Assembly: GCF_026127265.1 (NCBI RefSeq)
Contig: NZ_WWFG01000001.1
Location: 3,585,501-3,649,500 of the forward strand
DNA: 64,000 nt
Direction of reading: 5' to 3'
Origin: Nostoc sp. KVJ3
GTDB taxonomy: Bacteria; Cyanobacteriota; Cyanobacteriia; Cyanobacteriales; Nostocaceae
Under the pieces are notes generated by a model. That model ran no database searches, was not told where the DNA came from, and saw only the letters and a list, made by a program, of their open reading frames with translations. A program made the position numbers and the translations under genes. Below, one piece after another: positions 27,077 through 35,583 of this stretch (positions are counted from its first letter, which is position 1; every line of letters starts with the position of its first letter).

Positions 27077-28243
27077 ATGCCCCTGACTGACGCAATACCG
27101 GCTTTACTTGTCCTGGCAGATGGAACCACTTATCGCGGTTGGTCTTTCGGTGCTACGGGAACCGCGATCGGAGAAGTGGTATTTAACACTGGCATGACCG
27201 GCTACCAAGAAGTCCTGACTGACCCTAGTTACTGCGGTCAAATTGTCATTTTTACCTATCCTGAATTAGGCAATACTGGTATCAATCCTGAAGACGAGGA
27301 ATCAGATGGCCCCCAGGTGCGGGGTGCGATCGCTCGAAATATTTGTCAACGACCAAGTAACTGGCGATCGACACAATCCTTACCAGATTACCTGAAACAA
27401 AATCAAGTACCAGGGATCTACGGCATCGATACCCGCGCTCTCACCCGCAAAATTCGGATGTTTGGAGCCATGAACGGTGGCATTTCCACAACCATTCTTG
27501 ATGAGGCGGAATTGCTAGAACAGGTACTAGCGGCTCCCAACATGGCAGGATTAAATCTGGTTCGGGAAGTCACTACCTCAACGGCTTATGAATGGTCAGA
27601 TCCAACAATTCCAGCTTGGGAATTCAACTCTGAGGCTACGGAAAATATTGGGGAAGCATTTACCGTTGTTGCCCTTGACTTTGGCATAAAACGAAACATT
27701 TTGCGTCGCTTAGTAAGTTACGGTTGTCGGGTAATTGTTGTACCTGCTGATACACCACCAGAAGAAATCCTCAATTACAATCCAGATGGTGTGTTTCTTT
27801 CTAATGGGCCGGGCGATCCTGCTGCCGTTACTGGAGGGATTACAACTGCCAAAGCGCTTTTGTTAAGTCAAAAACCCATCTTTGGTATTTGTATGGGGCA
27901 TCAAATTTTAGGTCATGCATTAGGGGCAGAAACCTATAAACTCAAATTTGGTCATCGTGGTTTAAATCAGCCTGCCGGCTTACAACAACGGGTAGAAATT
28001 ACTAGCCAAAACCATAGTTTTGCGATCGATCCAGATTCCTTACCTACGGCAGTTGTAGAAATCAGCCATCTGAATTTAAACGATCGCACCATTGCCGGGG
28101 TACGTCATAAATCTCTACCTGTATTCTCCGTACAATATCACCCAGAAGCCAGTCCTGGCCCCCATGACGCTGATTACTTGTTTGAGCAATTTGTTCAAGC
28201 TATGCGAACAGCACGTCAAGCCGCAACAGCCGAGGTGAAGTAA
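27077..28243 (+). CDS. carA: Carbamoyl-phosphate synthase small subunit CarA
   Basis: The glutaminase subunit supplies ammonia to CarB for arginine and pyrimidine synthesis. The 388-residue protein has the N-terminal CarA domain (LVLADGTTYRGWSFG, VVFNTGMTGYQEVLTDPSY). A class I glutamine amidotransferase domain follows, with nucleophile GICMGHQILGHALG and the His/Glu motif QYHPEASPGP. The ATG at 27077 matches the family N-terminus; the 34 codons open upstream are simple-sequence DNA (the CCAATTCCCAATTCCC type) and are unlikely to be coding. carB is not in the window. Confidence 0.95.
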   Translation: MPLTDAIPALLVLADGTTYRGWSFGATGTAIGEVVFNTGMTGYQEVLTDPSYCGQIVIFTYPELGNTGINPEDEESDGPQVRGAIARNICQRPSNWRSTQSLPDYLKQNQVPGIYGIDTRALTRKIRMFGAMNGGISTTILDEAELLEQVLAAPNMAGLNLVREVTTSTAYEWSDPTIPAWEFNSEATENIGEAFTVVALDFGIKRNILRRLVSYGCRVIVVPADTPPEEILNYNPDGVFLSNGPGDPAAVTGGITTAKALLLSQKPIFGICMGHQILGHALGAETYKLKFGHRGLNQPAGLQQRVEITSQNHSFAIDPDSLPTAVVEISHLNLNDRTIAGVRHKSLPVFSVQYHPEASPGPHDADYLFEQFVQAMRTARQAATAEVK

Positions 28244-28420
28244 AAATGAGGAATAGGTGGGGAGCAACGGGGAGAATAAAAATAAAAATTATCTCTTTCC
28301 CCTCTTCTCCCTGCTCCCCGCCCCTCTGCCTCTTGTGCCCAATGCCCCAAAAGATTGTAGACAACTCGCTCAAAAACCATCTATACTTGAGCGTTCACTT
28401 TAACTCATGAGGAGGGAATT

Positions 28421-28783
28421 ATTGCTGAGCCACTGAATCTAACCGTTAGCCTGAGGGGTACTCGTGAAGTCCGGGATAACTGCCAGCTATTCCGCCTCAC
28501 AGGTTTGTTAGATGCCTTTTCTGAACCAACATTCCGCAAAGTGCTTGGCAGCAAGATTGAAGAGGGCCCTAAGCACATTATTTTGGATCTCTCACAAATC
28601 GACTTTATTGATAGCTCTGGCTTGGGCGCTCTGGTGCAGCTAGCCAAGCAAGCTCAAACTGCTGAGGGCACTTTGCAAATTGTCACGAATGCCCGCGTCA
28701 CTCAAACGGTCAAGCTTGTTCGTCTAGAGAAGTTTCTCTCCCTGCAAAAATCAGTTGAAGAAGCTCTAGAAAACGTCAAGTAG
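28421..28783 (+). CDS. STAS-domain anti-sigma factor antagonist, apparent ATT start
   Basis: The ~120-residue STAS protein has LDLSQIDFIDSSGLGALVQL, where the serine of DSSG is the site normally phosphorylated by a partner kinase. It belongs to the SpoIIAA/RsbV family that controls anti-sigma factors or other regulators by partner switching. The strand that should begin the fold (EPLNLTVSLRG) lies upstream of any ATG, GTG or TTG in frame; a TTG at 28505 would delete it. A strong ribosome-binding site AGGAGG (28410-28415) sits a few bases before in-frame ATT codons at 28418 and 28421, so a non-canonical start is likely. A stop at 28388 limits the frame. Confidence 0.8.
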   Translation: MAEPLNLTVSLRGTREVRDNCQLFRLTGLLDAFSEPTFRKVLGSKIEEGPKHIILDLSQIDFIDSSGLGALVQLAKQAQTAEGTLQIVTNARVTQTVKLVRLEKFLSLQKSVEEALENVK

Positions 28784-29320
28784 TCTTGATTGCTTGAACA
28801 GAGAGATCAATTCAGCTATCCAGATTCAATATCGGGTAGCTTAATTTTTAAAATTTCTGGCAGAAAACCTCTCTCCTTGTGGGAGAGGCAAGAAGCCAGT
28901 TGAGCTATTATTATGTTTAAAGTAGAGAAAGCAGAATATAGACATCAAGTGGTTGCTGTGTACTCGTTGCCTTGAATATCGGATAAATAATCAAGTCTGA
29001 AAAAGTCGTAAAAAATACAAATTTAGTAGATTTGTCTATAGATAAAGTTGACTTGATACTGTATAGTTAAAAATTGTCACTTACTAAGTAAGTATTTTGT
29101 GCGATCGAGTAACAGGATATATTTGATGTCCAGATTCTACTCTATCTTAGACACAGACTACAATAAGTAGACGAAATTTGGTTAATAGGCGTTGACATCA
29201 GGGTGATTTTAAATGCCAACTCTCAATCAGAAAGGTGAAATCAGGAAGTAATTTTGATGGTATTGATTATGCTAAGTATACTATAATGGCATACTTCAGA
29301 AAAATCAGTCTTTGCGAAGA
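28784..29320. other. 537-bp spacer upstream of mrnC
   Basis: An imperfect stem CCTCTCTCC against GGGAGAGG near 28869-28889 may end the STAS transcript. A small perfect dyad ACTTAC-TAA-GTAAGT lies near 29081. No gene or recognised dispersed element is visible, and the sequence is AT-rich. Confidence 0.5.
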
Positions 29321-29839
29321 ATGCTTGCCAAATCTAGCCCGTCAAGGAATGATTTATTTGTGAAGTCACAGGAGGAAGAGCTATTAGACGGACAAGATGA
29401 AACTTCTAAGCAGAGTTTATCTTGGACTCAAGCACTCTTGACAACCACAGGGCCATTTCAACAGATTTCCCTCTCACAAGTGCAACAAATTTCTCCTACT
29501 GCTTTAGCATATTTGGGAGATGCAATTTATGAGTTGTATGTTAGAATGCTCTATCTGCTGCCATTGCAGCGGTCAGGAATTTACCATAGTCTGGTAGTGG
29601 AGCAGGTAAGAGCAGAAACACAAGCGCTACATTTGCGATCGCTAACTCCTCATCTGAGGGACACCGAATTAGATATTGTCCGACGGGGTAGAAATGCCGC
29701 TACAGGCCGCCCTAAGCGACTTAATCCCGAAATTTATCAACAGGCAACTAGTCTAGAAACCCTAATAGGCTATTTATATCTCACCGATTACCAGCGTCTA
29801 ATCGAACTGTTGCAAATGCTTCATGTAGAAAAAGAGTGA
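29321..29839 (+). CDS. mrnC: Mini-ribonuclease III MrnC
   Basis: MrnC is a dimeric RNase III catalytic domain without a double-stranded RNA-binding domain; it matures 23S rRNA in bacteria that have it. The 172-residue protein has the hallmark ALAYLGDAIYELYVR and the distal helix RRGRNAATGRPKR with ETLIGYLYL, which supply the acidic catalytic residues. The first ~45 residues are a variable hydrophilic extension. A TTG nine bases upstream is an alternative start. The adjacent gene is rlmB-like, a neighbourhood also known from Bacillus. Confidence 0.9.
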   Translation: MLAKSSPSRNDLFVKSQEEELLDGQDETSKQSLSWTQALLTTTGPFQQISLSQVQQISPTALAYLGDAIYELYVRMLYLLPLQRSGIYHSLVVEQVRAETQALHLRSLTPHLRDTELDIVRRGRNAATGRPKRLNPEIYQQATSLETLIGYLYLTDYQRLIELLQMLHVEKE

Positions 29840-29934
29840 AAACTCAATTTCACAACAACAGGTACAGCAATAGATTAGGTTTCAGAAATTACGGCAATCG
29901 GTATGTTCAACCATAAGCTATATCCATAAATCAA

Positions 29935-31107
29935 ATGCAGAATAAACCGAGAAAAATCATTAACACTTCTACTAGCGAAGCCAATCGTGGGAAACCTGTA
30001 AAAATTAAAGGTAAGCGTGTTGTTAGTAATCCCACTCGCAATCCCCGAAAAATAGATAGCAACCCCGTTTCTGCTGCTAATCCCACTCGCAATCCCCGAA
30101 AAATAGACAGCAATCCCATTTCTGCTGCTAATCCCACTCGCAATCCCCGAAAAATAGATAGCAACCCCGTTTCTGCTGCTAATCCCACTCGCAATCCCCG
30201 AAAAATAGATAGCAACCCCATTTCTGCTGCTAATCCTACTCGCAATCCCCGAAAAATAGATAGCAACTCCAGACAAAGAAATAGCAACTTCTCCCAGTCG
30301 CCTGTATCTACACAACCGATAGAAGAAGATAACGATCTCATCTACGGTCGTCACCCAGTATTGAGTGCATTGCAAAAACAGCGCAATCTCAACCGCATCT
30401 GGATTACTACCCGTCTGCGCTACGATCCCAGCTTTCACCATTTTCTCCTGCAAGCTAAGGAAAATGGCACAGTTATTGATGAGGTTGAACCCAAACGCTT
30501 AGACTATCTCACCAATGGGGCTAATCATCAAGGTGTGGCAGCACAAACTGCTCCCTACGGCTACATTGAATTGTCCGATCTTATTGAACAGTCTAAATCT
30601 GTAACCGATCCCGTAATAATAGTAGCTGACGGAATTACAGATCCCCACAACTTGGGAGCAATTATTCGCACCGCCGAAGCAATAGGCGCTCAAGGATTGG
30701 TAATTCCCCAAAGAAGGGCATCTGGGATCACTTCCACTGTGATGAAAGTCTCAGCAGGTGCTTTAGAAAATTTTGCTGTAGCTAGAGTTGTCAACCTCAG
30801 CCGCGCTTTAGAAGAATTAAAAGAAGCTGGCTTTTGGATTTACGGCACTGCTGCAAGTGGTAGCGAACCCGTGCATACTGTGAATTTCAAAGGGCCAATA
30901 GTTTTGGTAATCGGTTCAGAAGGTGAAGGTCTGGGTATGTTGACTCAACGTTCCTGTGATTTTTTGGTATCGATTCCTCTACAAGGTAAGACTCCTAGCC
31001 TGAATGCTTCTGTAGCAGCAGGGATGGCGCTTTATGAAATTTATCGCCAGCGATCGCTAAATACGCATTATTTAGATAAGTTACAAAAAATTTCTTTGAA
31101 AAAATAA
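29935..31107 (+). CDS. rlmB: TrmH-family 23S rRNA 2'-O-methyltransferase RlmB, repeat-extended N-terminus
   Basis: The C-terminal ~260 residues form a SpoU methyltransferase: substrate-binding YGRHPVLSAL domain, then the knotted domain with DGITDPHNLGAIIRTAEA, VIGSEGEGL and IPLQGKTPSLNASVAAGMAL. It should methylate G2251 (E. coli numbering) in the ribosomal peptidyl site. The N-terminal ~125 residues are different: five tandem 17-residue units with the core NPTRNPRKIDSNP, highly basic and proline-rich, encoded by a 51-bp tandem DNA repeat. This tail may bind RNA nonspecifically or may be neutral expansion. Confidence 0.9.
   Translation: MQNKPRKIINTSTSEANRGKPVKIKGKRVVSNPTRNPRKIDSNPVSAANPTRNPRKIDSNPISAANPTRNPRKIDSNPVSAANPTRNPRKIDSNPISAANPTRNPRKIDSNSRQRNSNFSQSPVSTQPIEEDNDLIYGRHPVLSALQKQRNLNRIWITTRLRYDPSFHHFLLQAKENGTVIDEVEPKRLDYLTNGANHQGVAAQTAPYGYIELSDLIEQSKSVTDPVIIVADGITDPHNLGAIIRTAEAIGAQGLVIPQRRASGITSTVMKVSAGALENFAVARVVNLSRALEELKEAGFWIYGTAASGSEPVHTVNFKGPIVLVIGSEGEGLGMLTQRSCDFLVSIPLQGKTPSLNASVAAGMALYEIYRQRSLNTHYLDKLQKISLKK
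30028..30270 (+). repeat. 51-bp tandem repeat inside the rlmB coding region
   Basis: Four full 51-bp units begin at 30028, 30079, 30130 and 30181, and a partial fifth begins at 30232. They start AATCCCACTCGCAATCCCCG and differ by only a few bases, for example GTTTCTG versus ATTTCTG. The period is 17 codons, so copy-number change would not shift the frame. The near-identity of units indicates recent or ongoing slippage. Confidence 0.95.
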
Positions 31108-31193
31108 CAGTAACAGAGTATAAAGAAATGTAAAAGATAATAAAGCACCATATCGTTTAACACCCTGTAGACGTTTATAAATTGGCTAAAACC

Positions 31194-31496
31194 ATGAAAA
31201 CCATTTGGCATAACCTCAAGGAAGTGTTGATTAACACGTTCGAGAACCTCGGCTTGGCTTGGTGGGTAGAGATAATAACGCAGAATCCCCGTTGCACATA
31301 CTACTTCGGGCCATTTCTGAGTTCTTCTGATGCAACATTAGCAAGCAAAGGTTACATCGAAGATTTGGAGCTTGAAGGAGCTACGGGAATCGTTGTGAGT
31401 GTCAAGCGTTGCAAACCTAATACCTTAACAATTGCTGACGACTTGGGGGAAAGATTTGACCGCAAAGTACAGCCTGCCTTTGGCGGTCAGATTTAA
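31194..31496 (+). CDS. DUF1816-type small cyanobacterial protein
   Basis: The 100-residue protein has the pattern LAWWVEIITQNPRCTYYFGPF, then YIEDLELEGATGIVVSVKRCKP, which I recognise as the DUF1816 group found in cyanobacteria. Its function is not known; the compact alpha/beta composition somewhat recalls CpcD-like linker domains. I use the ATG at 31194; an in-frame TTG at 31182 is an alternative. It follows rlmB after 86 bp on the same strand. Confidence 0.75.
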   Translation: MKTIWHNLKEVLINTFENLGLAWWVEIITQNPRCTYYFGPFLSSSDATLASKGYIEDLELEGATGIVVSVKRCKPNTLTIADDLGERFDRKVQPAFGGQI

Positions 31497-31676
31497 ATTA
31501 GGCAAAGTCAACATAATTCGTAATTCGTAATTTCGAGTTCTAATTACGAATTATCTAGTTAAAAGTTAAAAGCCCTTGGACTATTAACAATTAGTAATTA
31601 CGTTATGGATGGGTATTTAGATTCCAACCATAACGTGTTGACCAATAGATGTTTTCTGATCTAACCCGATTTTTAA

Positions 31677-32525
31677 TTACGAATTACGAATTACCTGCGG
31701 ATGTTTTTCTAGCCAATGCTCAATATCATTCAGCACTTCCTGGGGGACTTCCCAGGGAAAAAGATGGGCGGTGTTTGAATAGCACTGCCACTGAGAATTT
31801 TGGAGGTTTTGAGCAGTTTGTAAGCTGGAATCGGATGTGATGTGGCGGTCTTGCTCACCAGCAAGTACCAAGCTAGGACATTGGATTTGTGGCAGTTCTG
31901 GAAGCCGATTGTATCCTGATTGAATTGCACTATAGAGGGCGCGAGTAGCAGCAGGAGAGGTTTGTAGATAAGCTGGTACTGCTTCTTTGGCGATATAGTT
32001 ATAAGTTGTGGATGTATGTTGTTGAACTAAATAGCGAAAAAGCGATCGCTTGCCAAAAGTTTCAATATTCCATTGCCAACTCGGTTTTATATAATTTAAT
32101 AGGGCAGCAACGCCAGTATATAAATTATCTTGCCAAGTTATGGTCGGGTGACTACCACGGGGTTTTGCGGCTGTCGCCACCAAAATCAGCCCAGTAATGC
32201 GCTCTGGTAAACGCAATGCCAGTTCCATTGCCAGAATACCCCCAAGTGACCATCCCAGTACTAGGCATTTTTCAATATTTAAGCGGTCTAGCAGTGCTTC
32301 TAAATCAGTTAAATGGTCATTCATATCAAAATTGCCATTCCACCGACTTTTGCCGTATCCGCGTAAATCGGGGGCAATAGTTTGATAGCGTTTTGATAAA
32401 TGATTGGTAAAGACAGAAAGACTACGACCAGAACCAGGATGACCATGTAAACCCAGAATGGGGAATCCTTTACCTTGGATGTAAACATTGAGACGTGCAG
32501 CAGTGGTAGGATGGCGATCGCTCAT
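31677..32525 (-). CDS. Alpha/beta-hydrolase fold protein
   Basis: The 282-residue protein has the oxyanion strand ILGLHGHPGSG, the nucleophile elbow GWSLGG, the acid in LVLAGEQDRH and the catalytic His in NTAHLFPWE. It is typical of small cytosolic esterases or C-C bond hydrolases; the substrate cannot be inferred. The stop codon lies in an AATTACGAATTACG simple repeat that also fills the spacer to the convergent DUF1816 gene. Confidence 0.82.
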   Translation of the reverse strand: MSDRHPTTAARLNVYIQGKGFPILGLHGHPGSGRSLSVFTNHLSKRYQTIAPDLRGYGKSRWNGNFDMNDHLTDLEALLDRLNIEKCLVLGWSLGGILAMELALRLPERITGLILVATAAKPRGSHPTITWQDNLYTGVAALLNYIKPSWQWNIETFGKRSLFRYLVQQHTSTTYNYIAKEAVPAYLQTSPAATRALYSAIQSGYNRLPELPQIQCPSLVLAGEQDRHITSDSSLQTAQNLQNSQWQCYSNTAHLFPWEVPQEVLNDIEHWLEKHPQVIRNS

Positions 32526-32815
32526 GACTTGCCGTTCTCCTGTTTAGTGAAAACAGCGATCGCTTCATTCCTTTGTACTATCCTCTCTAAAATGACCCCA
32601 ATCTTGTCTAGCCTTGCTTTCATAGTAGTTCGTTATATTATTATTTTAATTGTGTCATAGGCCCTTCTATCGGAAATGCACTGAGGCTAGCGCCTAGCAC
32701 TTCGCTACAATAAAATTTACAAATCTTAGCGCTTATACTTACGCAATTCCGATTGTGAGTGATAATCTTATCTCTGGGAACTAACAAGTTTTGCAAGGTA
32801 AGGAAATAAACAATC

Positions 32816-33316
32816 ATGAAAAATTTCATCTCAATCAAAAAGGTAGTAGCAGTGGTTGCTATTGTTTTAGCCCTAGTGTTTTCATTGACAAGTGTTCCGG
32901 CTTATGCTTTTGAACAAGCTGACTTGGACGCACTGATAAAGACCGGAGATGCCCCATACGGTGATTTATCAGGTGCTGACTTATCTCAAAGTGACCTATC
33001 AGGAGCTAAATTGTATGGAGCAAACCTCAAGGGAGCCAAGTTATATAGAAGCAACCTCTCAGGAGCTAGCCTATCAGGTGCTGACTTATCAGGAGCTAGT
33101 TTATCAGACGCTATTCTATCAGGAGCCTATTTACAGAAAGCTGACTTAACAGGAGCCTACTTACAGAAAGCAAACTTAGAGGGTGCTGTTCTATATGGAG
33201 CTAATCTAAAGGATGCTACTTTGTATGGAGCTAACCTCAAAGGGGCTAAACTCAAGGGTTCTAACCTAGAGGGAGCTAAGTTAAAGGGTGCAAATATTGA
33301 GGAAGCTATCAAGTAA
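32816..33316 (+). CDS. Secreted pentapeptide-repeat protein
   Basis: The 166-residue protein begins with a Sec signal (VVAVVAIVLALVFSLTSVPAYA, cleavage after AYA near residue 34). About 24 pentapeptide units of the A(D/N)LSG type follow without interruption, for example DLSGADLSQSDLSGAKL. These fold into a right-handed quadrilateral beta helix. The signal places it in the periplasm or thylakoid lumen, where cyanobacteria keep several such proteins of unclear role. It stands alone. Confidence 0.9.
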   Translation: MKNFISIKKVVAVVAIVLALVFSLTSVPAYAFEQADLDALIKTGDAPYGDLSGADLSQSDLSGAKLYGANLKGAKLYRSNLSGASLSGADLSGASLSDAILSGAYLQKADLTGAYLQKANLEGAVLYGANLKDATLYGANLKGAKLKGSNLEGAKLKGANIEEAIK

Positions 33317-33501
33317 TTACATCTGCAAATCAGCTTAAAAAATAGTATTTGTAGATAGTTTTAGCTAAGTACAGGTTTGCATAAGTTTGTAGATAGTTGA
33401 CACAAAATACTACTATAAATCAATGCAAAACTGTACTTACTTAAGTTTAGAAACTTTTTTCCATCCAGTCTTAGAATTAAAAATTTAAATTTAACAAGAT
33501 G

Positions 33502-34386
33502 TTAAGAAATCGGTTCAAAAACCATTTGGGGGATCAACACTTCGTCTTGTAATTGTCCAATACCTAAAAAGCGAGTTTCCTCATCATAAACTCGCACTAT
33601 TTCAGGAACATTAAAAGTTAGAGAAATTCGCTGACCTTGACACCACTTTTGGGCAGATATTACTGGTAAAGTAACAGATGAAAAATGTTGTAAAGCTGCA
33701 TCTGGACAAATGGGTTGAAATGTTGCGGCTTGTAGTTGTGCTTCTAAATCAGTCAATGTCAAACTATCGGTTAAATTGAAACCACTACTTTCGGTACGGA
33801 TTAAAGCGGCAAGAGTACCACCAGTTTCTAAGATTGCACCTAAGTCACGGGCGATCGCTCTTATATATGTACCAGAACCACAAGCGATCGCCACATCTAA
33901 TTCAGGAAAATCCCCTTCTCTCCAGTCTAAAATATCTATCCGAAAAACTTCCACTGTTCGCACTGGAACTTCTACCGTTTTCCCTTGGCGTGCTAAATCG
34001 TAGAGACGTTTCCCATCTACTTGAATTGCACTGTAAATAGGTGGTATTTGCTCAATTTTGCCTTCAAATTGTGCTAATGCAGTTTTCACCTCTGCCAAAC
34101 TTAATCCAGCACAAGGTTGAGAAGTGATGATTTCACCTTGCAAATCATCGGTTGTAGTCCGCACACCCAGCCGAATAGTTGCTTTGTAAGCTTTGTTCTC
34201 AGGTAGATATTGCAATAATCTTGTGGCTTTACCAAGGGCGATTGGTAAAACCCCTGTAGCAGCTGGATCTAAGGTTCCCGCATGTCCGACACGTTTGAGG
34301 CGCAACAATTTTCGCACCCGCGCTACGCAGTCGTGGGAAGTCCAGTCAAATGGTTTGTTTAAGTTGAGAAAACCTTGAAATAACAC
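33502..34386 (-). CDS. truB: tRNA pseudouridine-55 synthase TruB
   Basis: TruB converts U55 of the tRNA T-loop to pseudouridine. The 294-residue protein has the N-terminal LNLNKPFDWTSHDCVARVR, the catalytic-aspartate motif HAGTLDPAATGVLP (Asp40), IPPIYSAIQVDGKRLYDLAR and the GSGTYIRAIARDLG segment. The C-terminal part is a small PUA-like region. It lies alone between two long spacers. Confidence 0.95.
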   Translation of the reverse strand: MLFQGFLNLNKPFDWTSHDCVARVRKLLRLKRVGHAGTLDPAATGVLPIALGKATRLLQYLPENKAYKATIRLGVRTTTDDLQGEIITSQPCAGLSLAEVKTALAQFEGKIEQIPPIYSAIQVDGKRLYDLARQGKTVEVPVRTVEVFRIDILDWREGDFPELDVAIACGSGTYIRAIARDLGAILETGGTLAALIRTESSGFNLTDSLTLTDLEAQLQAATFQPICPDAALQHFSSVTLPVISAQKWCQGQRISLTFNVPEIVRVYDEETRFLGIGQLQDEVLIPQMVFEPIS

Positions 34387-34626
34387 AAAATCAATACTTA
34401 CAGCTTCTAAACTCTATTAAATACTCATTTAATGCTCAAAGCATTAATATTTAGCAATCAAGACTTAATTAAATATTAATTTATCCACATTAACTAGGCT
34501 AAAGATATTTTTTAAGCACTCTAATGAATAATACACAAAAAATGTAGATCGCGCCGAGCATATTCAGCAAATATCACGATGTCACTTATAAGTGACAAAA
34601 CATAAGATTGTAATAATAAATAAATT

Positions 34627-34716
34627 AGAACTTACACAAAATATCTCAAACTCTGATTTCTCTGTGTCCTCCGTGCCTCTGCGGTTCGTTATTCCATAAC
34701 TCTTGCGTAAGTCCTA
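34627..34716. repeat. Inverted-repeat element family D
   Basis: It begins GAACTTACACAAAATATCTC and ends ACTCTTGCGTAAGTCCT, with inverted ends. A second copy at 40819-40909 begins AGGACTTACGCAAAATATC. The central part reads GTGCCTCTGCGGTT. The rest of the 34387-34922 spacer is AT-rich and contains no supported gene. Confidence 0.8.
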
Positions 34717-34922
34717 TAAATATTATAAAAAACTTCATAAAAGTTTTTTATATCTTAAGGCTGGGCAATTTTTTGTGTTTCTATGGCCGATTCCAAGAAA
34801 CGATAATTTTTCCAAAGCTTTGATAAGAGACAATACCTATTTTGCTTTAACTACCAGCATAATTGGTGGATTAACACTTTTCTCAAAAGAACCATCTATA
34901 GACTTTAAGGAACATAAATAAA

Positions 34923-35420
34923 ATGAAAAAAACAATCTTCACTACTACATTAATTTTTTGTTCTATATTGATTGTCAGTTCTAGTAAATCTGTCAATAGT
35001 GCTTCTCCAAACAATAAGCTGAATCAAGTAAATACTACAACATCTACTCAATTTAATTATAAATATAATCTCTCTACAAAACAGCTAGATAATGCCGAAG
35101 ATATTAACTCAATATCAAATCAAAATTCATCTATTAAAGAGAATAAGTCTAATGAAATTGATAATAACAACCCAATATTTGGGACGATCAAAGATATGCA
35201 AAATGGAGATTTAAAATGTTATGTTACTGTTGTAGATGAGGATGGTAAGTTATATGAAGGTGTCGGGGCAATATTTGATATTTGCGAACCAGATAAATAC
35301 GTCAATCAAAAAGTAAAGATGTCTTATGAGCTGGAGGATGTTAGTGATTGTCAAAGTTCTGAACCTTGTGGTAAAACAATCAAAGAATGGCTGATTACTA
35401 AGATAGAAATTCAAGATTAA
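34923..35420 (+). CDS. Secreted protein of unknown function
   Basis: The 165-residue protein has an N-terminal Sec signal (KKTIFTTTLIFCSILIVSSS). An Asn/Ser/Thr-rich low-complexity region follows (about 30-85), then a compact C-terminal domain of about 75 residues with four cysteines (DLKCYVTV, FDICEPD, VSDCQSSEPCG) that could form two disulfides. The gene is much more AT-rich than its neighbours. I recognise no family. It may be an extracellular or periplasmic small domain. Confidence 0.65.
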   Translation: MKKTIFTTTLIFCSILIVSSSKSVNSASPNNKLNQVNTTTSTQFNYKYNLSTKQLDNAEDINSISNQNSSIKENKSNEIDNNNPIFGTIKDMQNGDLKCYVTVVDEDGKLYEGVGAIFDICEPDKYVNQKVKMSYELEDVSDCQSSEPCGKTIKEWLITKIEIQD

Positions 35421-35469
35421 GAATCACCTAATAAGGCAAAAGTAAAAAGTTATAAGTGATAAGTATTAC

Positions 35470-35570
35470 ATAGCGCTTCTCATTTATGTGAGGTACATCC
35501 GTAGGGACAATTCATGAATTGCCCCTACACCTTACGAGATGAAATACCACATTTGAATAGGAACCGCTAT
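35470..35570. repeat. Dispersed inverted-repeat element, family E
   Basis: The ends ATAGCGCTTCTCATT and AATAGGAACCGCTAT are inverted. The centre is a hairpin around GGGACAATTCATGAATTGCCC. It is a relative of the elements at 89-192 and 54324-54393 and lies immediately downstream of the hybrid kinase stop codon. Confidence 0.75.
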
Positions 35571-35583
35571 ATATTGCAACAAA

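Noticed and set aside
29875..30453. Long minus-strand frames opposite rlmB
   Set aside because: They mirror the 51-bp tandem repeat on the antisense strand; the sense strand encodes a clear methyltransferase.
34703..34921. 72-codon frame immediately upstream of the secreted protein at 34923
   Set aside because: It starts inside the family D repeat and shows no protein-like pattern. The start of the next gene does not depend on it.
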